Source: JAFKKF01 sp038323025 (GTDB taxonomy: Bacteria > Pseudomonadota > Alphaproteobacteria > Rhizobiales > Kaistiaceae). Taken from it: a stretch of DNA of 37,329 bases. The notes under the pieces are model-generated. The model saw only the letters and a program-made list of their open reading frames with translations. It was not told the DNA's origin and ran no database searches. Shown piece by piece: positions 8,074 to 15,487 of the stretch (positions are counted from its first letter, which is position 1; each line of letters opens with the position of its first letter). The translations under genes and the position numbers were made by a program. The stretch is from assembly GCA_038323025.1 (NCBI GenBank), contig JBBQGL010000011.1, forward strand, positions 1-37,329. The letters are read 5' to 3'.

Positions 8074-8109
8074 CTGTGCTTCGCACAGACCATTGCCGGA
8101 TGCTCCGGC
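8074..8109 (+). other. Two tandem small hairpins in the 5' leader
   Basis: CTGTGC-TTC-GCACAG (8074-8088) and GCCGGA-TGC-TCCGGC (8095-8109) are two perfect 6-bp stems with triloops, six bases apart, in the predicted leader of the plus-strand operon. Neither is followed by a T run, so they are not classical terminators. A role in mRNA stability is possible; no known riboswitch was recognised. Confidence 0.35.
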
Positions 8110-8176
8110 CGCAGATTCCGGTTGGGCATTTCGACCGGGGATGCAACGATAACCTCTCCCGCAGAGAGCACGGACC

Positions 8177-9046
8177 GTGGCTGAAATTCCCTTCGTCGAC
8201 ACGCACTTCCATCTGCACGACCTGAAGCACCCGCAGCTGCGCTATGCCTGGCTGGAGCGCGATGCCGTGCACGGGTTCCTGCCGGACACCGATCCCCTGA
8301 AGTCGCAGCACTATTTCATCAAGGACTACATCGCCGAGATCCGCTTCGCCAACGTGCCGAAGGCGGTGCACGTGCAGGCGGCGGTGAACACGCCCGACCC
8401 GGTGGTGGAAACGGCGTGGTTGCAGGCCTTCGCCGACCAGACCGGCTATCCCCAGGGCATCATCGCCGAATGCCATCTGGCGTGGCCGGACGCGGCGGCA
8501 GTGCTCGACAGGCACCTCCAGTACAAGAACGTCCGGGGCATCCGCAATTTCGGCGACGGCCGCTACCTGATCGACCCGGCCTGGCGTCGCGGCTTCGCCG
8601 AGCTCGGCCCGCGCAATCTCGTCTCCTGCATCGACACCCGCGTCGAGCTCGCCGACGACATCCTCAGCCTCGCCCGCGCCTTCCCGGAGACGCAGATCTG
8701 CATCGACCATTGCGCCATCCCGATGGAGCGGACGGCGGCGTATTTCCGCAAGTGGCGCGACGCGATGACGGTGATGGCGAAATCGCCGAACGTCACCATG
8801 AAGATCTCGGGTCTTGGCATGTGCGACCCGCTGTGGACCGTCGAGTCGATCAGGCCCTACGTCCTCGGCAGCATCGAGGCGTTCGGCACGAATCGCGTCG
8901 TTTTCGGCACCAACTGGCCGGTCGATCGCATGTTCAGCTCCTACCCCGATGTGGTCAACGCCTATGCGGCGATCATCTCCGGCTTCAGCAAGGCAGAGCA
9001 GACCGCGATGTTCGCGGGGAATGCCGAGCGGCTTTTCAGAATCTGA
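8177..9046 (+). CDS. Amidohydrolase family protein (COG3618, lactonase-like TIM barrel)
   Basis: A 289-residue TIM-barrel hydrolase starting at GTG. The first strand carries the metal-binding HxH as VDTHFHLHD (H10, H12), a later strand has CIDHCA, and the C-terminal part has FGTNWPVD with the Asp expected to activate water. The family (COG3618) includes L-fucono- and L-rhamnono-lactonases and related lactone hydrolases. There is no signal peptide. It is the first gene of the plus-strand operon and lies 17 bases before the VOC gene. It may open a second lactone, or the same lactone as the SMP-30 enzyme. A decarboxylase-type role, seen in the related amidohydrolase 2 family, cannot be excluded. 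Confidence 0.9.
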   Translation: MAEIPFVDTHFHLHDLKHPQLRYAWLERDAVHGFLPDTDPLKSQHYFIKDYIAEIRFANVPKAVHVQAAVNTPDPVVETAWLQAFADQTGYPQGIIAECHLAWPDAAAVLDRHLQYKNVRGIRNFGDGRYLIDPAWRRGFAELGPRNLVSCIDTRVELADDILSLARAFPETQICIDHCAIPMERTAAYFRKWRDAMTVMAKSPNVTMKISGLGMCDPLWTVESIRPYVLGSIEAFGTNRVVFGTNWPVDRMFSSYPDVVNAYAAIISGFSKAEQTAMFAGNAERLFRI

Positions 9047-9063
9047 GCATAGAGCGAGGCGGC

Positions 9064-9564
9064 ATGGCCGACGCAGCAAGCATATCCGGGCACGGCGCCA
9101 CCGCTTCAGCGGTGCACCACATCGGCATGAGCGTGGCGAACATCGATACCGCGCTCGCGTTCTGGGAGGCCTTTCTCGGGATCCCGGCGCGCTGGCGGAA
9201 GACGCTCGACCGGCCCTACCTCGGCACCATCGTCGGCATCCCCGGCGTCGCGATCAAGGCGGCGTTCATCGACCTGCCCGGCGGAACTATACTCGAGCTG
9301 CTCGACTATCAGGTGGCGGACAAGCGTCCGAACCCCGATCCAACGCAGAACCCGGGCAACATTCATCTTTGCCTGGCGGTCGAGGATGCGCAAACGGCGT
9401 GGAAACATGCCGTCGCCTGCGGCGCCAGGCCGGTCTTCCCGGGCGGTCCGGTGGCGATCGACGGCGGTCCCAACCTCGGCGCCAAAGGCTCGTATCTCCG
9501 CATCCACGACGGCATAACGATCGAACTCTTCCAGAAGCCTAAGCCCGCGGAGGGGACCGCATGA
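9064..9564 (+). CDS. VOC superfamily (glyoxalase/epimerase-like) protein
   Basis: A 166-residue protein with two beta-alpha-beta-beta-beta modules of the vicinal oxygen chelate fold. Likely metal ligands are His in AVHHIGMSV, Glu in ILELLDY, His in GNIHLCLAV and Glu in ITIELFQ, one His and one Glu per module, as in methylmalonyl-CoA epimerase and glyoxalase I. The ATG at 9064 follows a GAGGCGG ribosome site, and upstream in-frame extension would run through the amidohydrolase gene. The stop overlaps the start of the next gene (ATGA). It could epimerise or isomerise a keto or CoA intermediate. The reaction is not predictable from sequence. Confidence 0.88.
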   Translation: MADAASISGHGATASAVHHIGMSVANIDTALAFWEAFLGIPARWRKTLDRPYLGTIVGIPGVAIKAAFIDLPGGTILELLDYQVADKRPNPDPTQNPGNIHLCLAVEDAQTAWKHAVACGARPVFPGGPVAIDGGPNLGAKGSYLRIHDGITIELFQKPKPAEGTA

Positions 9565-9902
9565 TCCGGCGCGTCAGCTTCATCCGCCGCCGGGAGCGCA
9601 TGACCCGCGACGAGTTCTTCGCGCACTGGACCGGCGAACATGCGCGCATCGTCAGCCAGGTTCCCGGGCTGCGCGGATTGCGCTTCAGCATGGCCGATCG
9701 TGTCGTGCCGGAGAACGCTGGATGGGACGGTGTCGGCGAGACCTGGTTCGACACCATAGCCGACGCCGATCGCGCCTTCACCACCGAGCCCTACGCCGGC
9801 ATGCTGGCCCTCGACCGCCCGAAATTCATCGGGTCGGCGCATTCCTGCTACATCGAGGAACTGCCGGTCATTCCCCCGGCCGGGGGCAAAAAGACGGAGT
9901 AG
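9561..9902 (+). CDS. EthD-domain protein
   Basis: A 113-residue protein with an EthD/dimeric alpha-beta-barrel pattern: IRRVSFIRRRERMTRDEF, then FFAHWTGEHARI with the conserved W/H of the family, and a closing acidic beta strand. EthD-type proteins are small cytosolic helpers or enzymes found in ether, aromatic and polyketide pathways, and many have no known reaction. Translation is coupled to the VOC gene by a 4-base overlap, and the next SDR gene starts 4 bases after its stop. Its presence suggests the pathway is more than a plain sugar-acid route. Confidence 0.85.
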   Translation: MIRRVSFIRRRERMTRDEFFAHWTGEHARIVSQVPGLRGLRFSMADRVVPENAGWDGVGETWFDTIADADRAFTTEPYAGMLALDRPKFIGSAHSCYIEELPVIPPAGGKKTE

Positions 9903-9906
9903 GCGC

Positions 9907-10674
9907 GTGGGTTGGAACATTGCATCGGGGCTTGAGGGCAAGCGCATCCTCGTTACCGGGGGCGCCGGCGGGATTGGCCGTGAGGTCGCGCTTGCGTTCG
10001 GGACCGCCGGCTCGCGGGTGGCGGTGGTCGATCTTGCCGAGGACAAGGTGCGCGCCGTCGTCGCCGAGATGGAGGGGGGACCGCATGTCGCCCTTGCCGC
10101 CGACCTTCGCCCGGTCGCCGGTCATGCCCGGCTGATAGCGTCGGTCACGGATGCGCTCGGCGGCATCGACGTGCTCGTGCAGACGGCGGCGGTGCTCCGC
10201 CGCCGCCCGAGCATGTTCGACGTGAGCGAAGACGACTGGGATTTCCAGCACGACGTGAACCTCAAGGCGGCGTTCTTCCTGGCGCAGGCGGCGGCGCGCG
10301 TCATGCGCGACCAGGGCACCGGCGGGCGGATCATCAACTTCACCTCGCAGGGCTGGCAGAGCGGCGGCTTCGGCGGCTCGGTCGCCTATGCGGCGACCAA
10401 GGGCGGCGTCGTGTCGATGACCCGCGGCATGGCGCGCACGCTCGCGAAGGAGAAGATCACGGTCAACGCGGTTTCGCCGGGCGCCGCCGACACCGCCATG
10501 ATGCGGAGCGGCATGGACGATGCCGCTCTCGCCGCGACCGTCGCGCAGATACCGCTCGGCTACATGGCGGCGCCCTCGGAACTGGCGGGGACGGTGCTGT
10601 TCCTCGCATCCGACCATGCCGGCTACATCACCGGCGCGACAATAAATGTCAGCGGCGGCTGGCTGATGTACTGA
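9907..10674 (+). CDS. SDR-family oxidoreductase
   Basis: A 255-residue classical SDR starting at GTG with a GGAG ribosome site 7 bases upstream. It has the cofactor motif TGGAGGIG, active-site Tyr/Lys in YAATKGGV, an SxGW-type Ser region (FTSQGWQSGG) and the C-terminal ITGATINVSGGWLMY. The acidic residue after the second strand (VVDLAED) suggests preference for NAD over NADP. It is the first of two adjacent SDR genes. The pair may act on successive alcohol groups of the same substrate, but their order cannot be set from sequence. Confidence 0.93.
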   Translation: MGWNIASGLEGKRILVTGGAGGIGREVALAFGTAGSRVAVVDLAEDKVRAVVAEMEGGPHVALAADLRPVAGHARLIASVTDALGGIDVLVQTAAVLRRRPSMFDVSEDDWDFQHDVNLKAAFFLAQAAARVMRDQGTGGRIINFTSQGWQSGGFGGSVAYAATKGGVVSMTRGMARTLAKEKITVNAVSPGAADTAMMRSGMDDAALAATVAQIPLGYMAAPSELAGTVLFLASDHAGYITGATINVSGGWLMY

Positions 10675-10718
10675 CGGGCTTCGCCCGGCAAGCATCGCCT
10701 CGGGGAGGAGGAACCACC

Positions 10719-11501
10719 ATGGCGCCATCACTTTCCGGACGCGTCGCCGCGGTTACCGGCGCGGCGCGCGGCATCGGCGACGCCATTGCTGCGCGCTTCA
10801 TCGAGGAGGGCGCGAAGGTCTTCTCGCTCGATCTGGGCGCGCCGGAAGAGGCGCGCCCGGGCGTGACCTACCTGACGGCCAATGTGAGCGACCCGGCGAG
10901 CGTCGCCGAGGCTTTCGCCGCCATCGACCGGGAGGCCGGCCAGATCGACATCCTTGTCAACAATGCCGGCGTGCAGCGCGTAACGCTGGCCGAGAACATG
11001 CGGCCGGAGGACTGGCACCTCGTCATCGATACCCACCTCACCGGCATGCATCTCTGCTGCGCCGAGGCCATCCGGCGCATGCGCGCCCGCGGCAAGGGCG
11101 GCGCCATCGTCAGCATCGCCTCGGCTGCCGGCATTGTCGGCATTCCTGGACGCGGGCCCTACAGCGCGGCCAAGGCGGGCATCGAGAGCCTGACCCGCGT
11201 CTACGCCACCGAGACGGCCGCCGCCAACATACGCGTCAACGCCGTCGCCCCGGGGTCTACCCGCACCAAGCTGATCGAGCAGGGCCTCAAGGACGGCTCC
11301 ATCCGCGGCGAGTGGCAGGTCGAGCGCATCCCGATGGGGCGGCTCGCCGAACCAAGCGAGATCGCCGATCCGGTCGTCTATCTGGCCAGCGACCGGGCGA
11401 GCTACATCACCGGCCAGACGCTGGTCGTCGACGGCGGCTGGACGGTGCAGGGAATGGTGCACATCGCCGACTGGCTGAAGCCGGCTTCCGCGGGCGGATG
11501 A
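10719..11501 (+). CDS. SDR-family oxidoreductase
   Basis: A 260-residue classical SDR with TGAARGIG near the N-terminus, NNAG in DILVNNAGVQ, Ser in SIASAAG, Tyr/Lys in YSAAKAGI and the C-terminal YITGQTLVVDGGWTVQG. The acidic residue in FSLDLGAPEE points to NAD. A strong purine-rich ribosome site (GGAGGAGGAA) lies just before the ATG, after a 44-base spacer. The stop overlaps the start of the acyl-CoA ligase gene (ATGA), so the two are translated together. It is a third, distinct SDR of the island and may oxidise a 2-keto-3-deoxy acid or another downstream intermediate. Confidence 0.93.
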   Translation: MAPSLSGRVAAVTGAARGIGDAIAARFIEEGAKVFSLDLGAPEEARPGVTYLTANVSDPASVAEAFAAIDREAGQIDILVNNAGVQRVTLAENMRPEDWHLVIDTHLTGMHLCCAEAIRRMRARGKGGAIVSIASAAGIVGIPGRGPYSAAKAGIESLTRVYATETAAANIRVNAVAPGSTRTKLIEQGLKDGSIRGEWQVERIPMGRLAEPSEIADPVVYLASDRASYITGQTLVVDGGWTVQGMVHIADWLKPASAGG

Positions 11502-13066
11502 GCATCCGGCCGGGCGGAAGCGCCGCAATTCCACCGCGCCTCAATCTCGCGCGGCACTGTCTCGCCCGATCGGCCGATGCCAACCCCGGCAAGGTGGCGC
11601 TGATCGTGGTCGGCGACGTTACCGCCGGGATCGAGCGGGCCCAGCGGTGGACCTATGCCGAGCTCGACCGCGCTGTCCGCCGGATCGCCGGCGGGTTGCT
11701 CTCCGCCGGCTTCGTATCTGGCGACCGGCTGCTCCTCCACCTCCCCAACGGCAGCGACTACGCCCTTCTTTTCCTCGGCGCGATCTCGGCCGGGCTGGTG
11801 CCGATCCCCGTCTCGGCGCAACTTACCGACGGCGAGGCGGCTTTCCTTCTGGAAGATTCCGGCGCCGCGGCGATTGCGCACACCGGCATCGGCCCGCCCG
11901 GCCATGCTGGAGACAAGGCGTGCGTTGTTCTCAACGAAACTGCCATCACCCGGCTGAAAGACTCGCCGCCGCTCGCCGACCATGCCGACACGGCGGCGGA
12001 AGCACCGGCCTATATGATCTACACCTCCGGCACGAGCAGCCGGCCGAAAGGCGTTGTGCACGCCCAGCGCTCGGTGCTTGGCCGCATCCCCATGCACCGG
12101 GACTGGCAAGGCCTCGGCCCCGGCGACGTGATGCTCCACGCCGGCGCCTTCAACTGGAGCTACACGCTCGGCGTCGGGCTGCTCGACCCCCTGGCGGTTG
12201 GCGCGACGGCGGTGCTTTACAATGGCCCGAAGGACGTCCGCGTCTGGCCGAAGCTGATCGGCATGTCCGGCGCCACGCTCTTTGCGGCCGTGCCCTCGGT
12301 CTACCGGCAGATCCTCAAATACTGCGCTCCGGCGCCCGGCGATTTCCCCACCGTCCGGCACTTCCTGGCCGCGGGGGAGGCGCTCGGTCCGGCCCTGCTC
12401 GCGCAATGGCGCTCGGCAACCAGCAAGGAGCTATATGAGGCCTTCGGCATGAGCGAGTGCTCCACCTTCGTCTCCAACCGCCCCGGCATGGCGATCAAGC
12501 CGGGCAGCCCCGGAAAGCCGCAGACCGGACGACCCATTTCGGTCATTCCGCTGTCGGGACCGGCGGAGCCGCTGCCCGCCGGCGAGGTCGGCCTCCTCGC
12601 CATTCATCGCAGCGATCCGGGGCTGATGCTCGGCTACTGGCGCCGGCCCGACGAGGAGGCGAGCGCCTTCCGCGGCGACTGGTTTGCCGGCGGCGATCTC
12701 GCCGCCTTCGACGGCGACGGCTACCTCTGGCACCACGGCCGCGCCGATGACATCATGAACGCGGGCGGCTATCGCGTTTCGCCGCTGGAAGTCGAGGCGG
12801 CGCTGATGGATTGCCCGGGCATCGCAGAGGTCGCCGTCGGCGAATACCGGCCGCGCGACGACGTATCGATCATCGCCGCCTGGGTCGTCCGGCGCGACGG
12901 CGGTTTCCTCGACGCCGACGCGGTCCTCGCCCATGCCCGGTCGCGCCTTGCCGCGTACAAGCAGCCCAGGCAAATCTTCTTCGTCGACGCCCTGCCGCGC
13001 GGCAGCAACGGCAAGCTGCTCCGCCGGGGACTGACCGCCCTCGCCGTCCAGCGCCCCGATGCCTGA
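11498..13066 (+). CDS. AMP-forming acyl-CoA synthetase/ligase family protein
   Basis: A 522-residue member of the ANL adenylating family. It shows the P-loop motif YTSGTSSRPKG (residues 175-185), EAFGMSECSTF in the acyl/AMP region, the hinge region GGDLAAFDGDGYLWHHGRAD with NAGGYRVSPLEVE, and the C-terminal catalytic Lys in GSNGKLLRR (K506). The length fits benzoate- or fatty-acid-type CoA ligases. ATG at 11498 is preferred over an in-frame start inside the SDR because it gives the usual 4-base overlap and a normal N-terminus. It should activate a carboxylic acid as acyl-AMP and then acyl-CoA. CoA activation next to sugar-acid enzymes is uncommon and hints at an acid with a carbon skeleton not split by an aldolase. 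Confidence 0.9.
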   Translation: MSIRPGGSAAIPPRLNLARHCLARSADANPGKVALIVVGDVTAGIERAQRWTYAELDRAVRRIAGGLLSAGFVSGDRLLLHLPNGSDYALLFLGAISAGLVPIPVSAQLTDGEAAFLLEDSGAAAIAHTGIGPPGHAGDKACVVLNETAITRLKDSPPLADHADTAAEAPAYMIYTSGTSSRPKGVVHAQRSVLGRIPMHRDWQGLGPGDVMLHAGAFNWSYTLGVGLLDPLAVGATAVLYNGPKDVRVWPKLIGMSGATLFAAVPSVYRQILKYCAPAPGDFPTVRHFLAAGEALGPALLAQWRSATSKELYEAFGMSECSTFVSNRPGMAIKPGSPGKPQTGRPISVIPLSGPAEPLPAGEVGLLAIHRSDPGLMLGYWRRPDEEASAFRGDWFAGGDLAAFDGDGYLWHHGRADDIMNAGGYRVSPLEVEAALMDCPGIAEVAVGEYRPRDDVSIIAAWVVRRDGGFLDADAVLAHARSRLAAYKQPRQIFFVDALPRGSNGKLLRRGLTALAVQRPDA

Positions 13067-14276
13067 AATGCTGGCCGGACTACGCGTGGTCGAGGCGGCT
13101 TCGTTCATCGCCGCGCCATCCTGCGGGCTGCATTTGGCGCAGCTCGGCGCCGAGGTCATCCGCATCGACCCCATCGGCGGCGGTCCCGACTATCACCGCT
13201 GGCCGCTGACGCCGGAGGGCGCCAGCCTCTACTGGGAAGGGCTGAACAAGGGCAAGAAATCGGTCGCCATCGACCTCGCCCGACCGGAGGGCCGGGCGCT
13301 GGTGCAACGGCTGGCGACCGCGCCGGGCGACTATGCCGGCCTGTTCGTCACCAACTTTCCGGTCGAGGGTTTCCTGGCGCACGACACCCTTGCCAAGCTC
13401 CGGCCGGACCTCATCACACTGCGCGTCATGGGCTGGAGCGACGGCGCGCAGGCCGTCGACTACACCGTCAACGCCGCCATGGGCATTCCCCTGATGACCG
13501 GCACACCGTCGCTCGGCGACGCGCCGGTCAACAGCGTGCTGCCCGCCTGGGATCTGCTCGCCGGCGCCTATGCCGCCTTCAGCCTGCTCGCCGCAGAACG
13601 ATCGCGGCGGTCCACCGGCAAGGGCACGGAAATCCGGCTGGCGCTTGGCGACCTCGCCGCCGCAACCCTCGCCAACCTCGGTCAGCTCGCCGAGGTGCTG
13701 ATATCCGGCGCGGACCGGCCGCGCGCCGGCAACGACCTATTCGGGGCTTTCGGCCGCGATTTCACCACGCGAGACAACCGCCGGGTAATGGTGGTTGCGA
13801 TCACGCCGCGCCAATGGAGCGAGCTCGTCGCGGCCCTGGGCCTGGCGGCGGAAGTGGCCAAGATCGAGGCGGAACTGGGCGTTTCCTTCGCGAAGGACGA
13901 AGGCCTCCGCTACCGCCACCGCGAGCGCCTGTGGCCGATCTTCGAGGCCGCCTTCGCCCGGCGGACGATCGAAGATCTGGCCGCACAGTTCGATGCCGGC
14001 GGAGTCACCTGGGCGCCCTATCGCACGGTTGCCGAAGCCGCCGCGAGCGGCGACCGTTTCGGCTTTGGCGCCGCTGCGATGGAAACCATCGCCCACCCGA
14101 GCGGCCACCGTTATCCGGCTCCGGGAAGTCCGGCTCGTTTCATGTCCGCAGACCGGTCGCCGGTAATACCGGCTCCGAGGCTTGGCCAGCACACCGACGA
14201 GGTCCTCGCCGCGCTCCTAGCGATGCCCGACGACGAAATCGCCAGCCTGCACGACCGCAAGCTGATCGCGTCCTAG
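13059..14276 (+). CDS. CaiB/BaiF (family III) CoA-transferase
   Basis: A 405-residue family III CoA-transferase starting with MLAGLRVVEAASFIAAPSCG. It has the charge block IDPIGGGPDY and LNKGKKSVAIDLARPEGR typical of the N-terminal nucleotide-like fold, and the candidate catalytic Asp at D165 (LPAWDLLAGAYAAFSLL). Family III enzymes move CoA between carboxylic acids through an aspartyl-CoA thioester. The start overlaps the end of the ligase gene by 8 bases. A CoA-ligase followed by a CoA-transferase suggests one primes and the other recycles the same acyl-CoA. It is the last gene of the operon and is convergent with the next gene, 9 bases away. Confidence 0.92.
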   Translation: MPEMLAGLRVVEAASFIAAPSCGLHLAQLGAEVIRIDPIGGGPDYHRWPLTPEGASLYWEGLNKGKKSVAIDLARPEGRALVQRLATAPGDYAGLFVTNFPVEGFLAHDTLAKLRPDLITLRVMGWSDGAQAVDYTVNAAMGIPLMTGTPSLGDAPVNSVLPAWDLLAGAYAAFSLLAAERSRRSTGKGTEIRLALGDLAAATLANLGQLAEVLISGADRPRAGNDLFGAFGRDFTTRDNRRVMVVAITPRQWSELVAALGLAAEVAKIEAELGVSFAKDEGLRYRHRERLWPIFEAAFARRTIEDLAAQFDAGGVTWAPYRTVAEAAASGDRFGFGAAAMETIAHPSGHRYPAPGSPARFMSADRSPVIPAPRLGQHTDEVLAALLAMPDDEIASLHDRKLIAS

Positions 14277-14285
14277 AAAGCGCGG

Positions 14286-15221
14286 CTAGGTCCTGTCGGC
14301 CAGGTATTTGGCCTGCAGGCTCTTCACCATCCAGACCATCGAGTCGTTCAGCGGCGTCTCGATGCCCAACCGGTCCCCCGCCGCGACGATCGCGCCATTG
14401 ATCACGTCGATCTCGGTCTGGCGCCCTGCCTCGACATCCTGGAGCATCGAGGCGCGACCTCCGACGGCACGATCGAGGACGCCGCCGATGGCCTGCCAGC
14501 GCTCCTCCTCGTCGATGAAGATGCCCTGAGGCCTGGCGACCGCGACCAGCTCGGCGAGCAGCCCACGCATCAGCGCTCGCGTACCGTCATGCTTGTTCAA
14601 TTCATCCGCGGTGAAGCGGAGCAGCGCTGCCGTCGGCAGCGAACATACGTTCAGCGCGAGCTTCTTCCACACTTCCTCAATGATGGTCGCCGACGGGGTC
14701 ACGTCGATGCCGGCCTTGCGGAACGCAGCGGTCGCGGTTCCGAGCCGCGCCGACATCTCGCCGTTGAGTTCGCCAGCGTGGGTCGGGCCGATGCCGGTGT
14801 GCTTCACGCGGCCGGGGCCGAGGAGCGTCGCGGAGTGGTAGGTAAGCCCGACCATGACGCGCGACTCGCCCACGATCGCGGCGATGCGGCCGGCGTTGCC
14901 CCAGCCGTTCTGCAGCGAAAGGACGGCGGTGTCGGCGCCAAGCATCGGCCTCGCCGCGTTGATCGCCGCTTCCGTGTGGTAGCACTTCACGAAATTCACG
15001 ATCAGGTCGACCGGCCCGACCTTGCCCGGGTCGCTCGACGCACTGACCTTGATGACCGGCGTCGACCCATCCTTCTCCTCGATGGAAACTCCGTCGCGGT
15101 TGATGGCGTCGACCGCAGCCTGCGACACATCGACCAAGGTGACGTCCTCGCCGGAACGCGCGAGGTATCCGCCGAAGAGACCGCCCATGGCCCCGCCGCC
15201 GCCAAGGACCGCGATCCTCAT
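14286..15221 (-). CDS. Ketopantoate reductase-like (PanE/ApbA family) 2-dehydro acid reductase
   Basis: A 311-residue protein with an N-terminal Rossmann motif LGGGGAMGGLFGGYLA and the C-terminal PanE domain. The helix EEVWKKLALNVCSLP carries the likely catalytic Lys (K186/K187), and QTEIDVINGAIV fits the family core. ATG at 15221 is chosen because GGAGG lies 5 bases upstream and the Rossmann fold begins at once. The family reduces 2-oxo acids with a branched or hydroxylated carbon using NADPH. True PanE is usually part of pantothenate synthesis, but the location between a CoA-transferase gene and a sugar importer suggests a catabolic 2-oxo acid or 2-hydroxy acid substrate. The substrate is unknown. 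Confidence 0.88.
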   Translation of the reverse strand: MRIAVLGGGGAMGGLFGGYLARSGEDVTLVDVSQAAVDAINRDGVSIEEKDGSTPVIKVSASSDPGKVGPVDLIVNFVKCYHTEAAINAARPMLGADTAVLSLQNGWGNAGRIAAIVGESRVMVGLTYHSATLLGPGRVKHTGIGPTHAGELNGEMSARLGTATAAFRKAGIDVTPSATIIEEVWKKLALNVCSLPTAALLRFTADELNKHDGTRALMRGLLAELVAVARPQGIFIDEEERWQAIGGVLDRAVGGRASMLQDVEAGRQTEIDVINGAIVAAGDRLGIETPLNDSMVWMVKSLQAKYLADRT

Positions 15222-15415
15222 GAGAGCCTCCGAATCGCAGGGATGCCGGGCCTGATCAGGGACAGGGACAACCGGTCGCCCGCGCAGGCGCGGGCGCAGC
15301 AAACTTCGGAAAGCAAAGGACAAATCCCCCCAGACTCAGCGGACAACGCCTAAACTTAGTGCACGTACATGCCTCAGGGCAACGATGGGCGAGTGGTAAT
15401 CCACGCGGGGTTCGC

Positions 15416-15438
15416 TATAGTATTTGGAAACGATTCCG
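15416..15438 (+). promoter_or_regulatory. -10 box and operator-like site 3 upstream of the second importer
   Basis: TATAGT at 15416-15421 is identical to the -10 box of the minus operon. Three bases later comes TGGAAACGATTCCG (15425-15438), centred on CG; its core GGAAACGATTCC is a palindrome apart from one base pair and is the best LacI-type operator of the three sites. No clear -35 box is seen. The start point would fall inside the operator, consistent with repression. Confidence 0.55.
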
Positions 15439-15487
15439 GCGGATGGGCCTCGACGCCCGTCACGACCGAAGTGGGAGGCGCATCGGG

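Larger units (their letters stand above)
7790..8176. other. Divergent control region between the two catabolic operons
   Basis: This 387-base stretch has no convincing gene. It separates the minus-strand transport/lactonase operon from the plus-strand amidohydrolase operon. It holds a minus-strand promoter, a weaker plus-strand promoter, two similar operator-like sites in the same orientation (7841-7853 and 8048-8060 match at 12 of 13 bases) and two small hairpins in the plus-strand leader. Nothing recognisable lies in 7870-8015. Confidence 0.7.

Noticed and set aside
7837..8202. A 121-codon minus-strand frame in the divergent control region
   Set aside because: No family resemblance, Cys/Arg/Gly-rich and unlike protein. 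It overlaps the promoters, both operator-like sites and the amidohydrolase start.
14589..15353. A 254-codon plus-strand frame
   Set aside because: Shadow of the PanE-like gene; rich in Arg/Asp/His with no recognisable motif.
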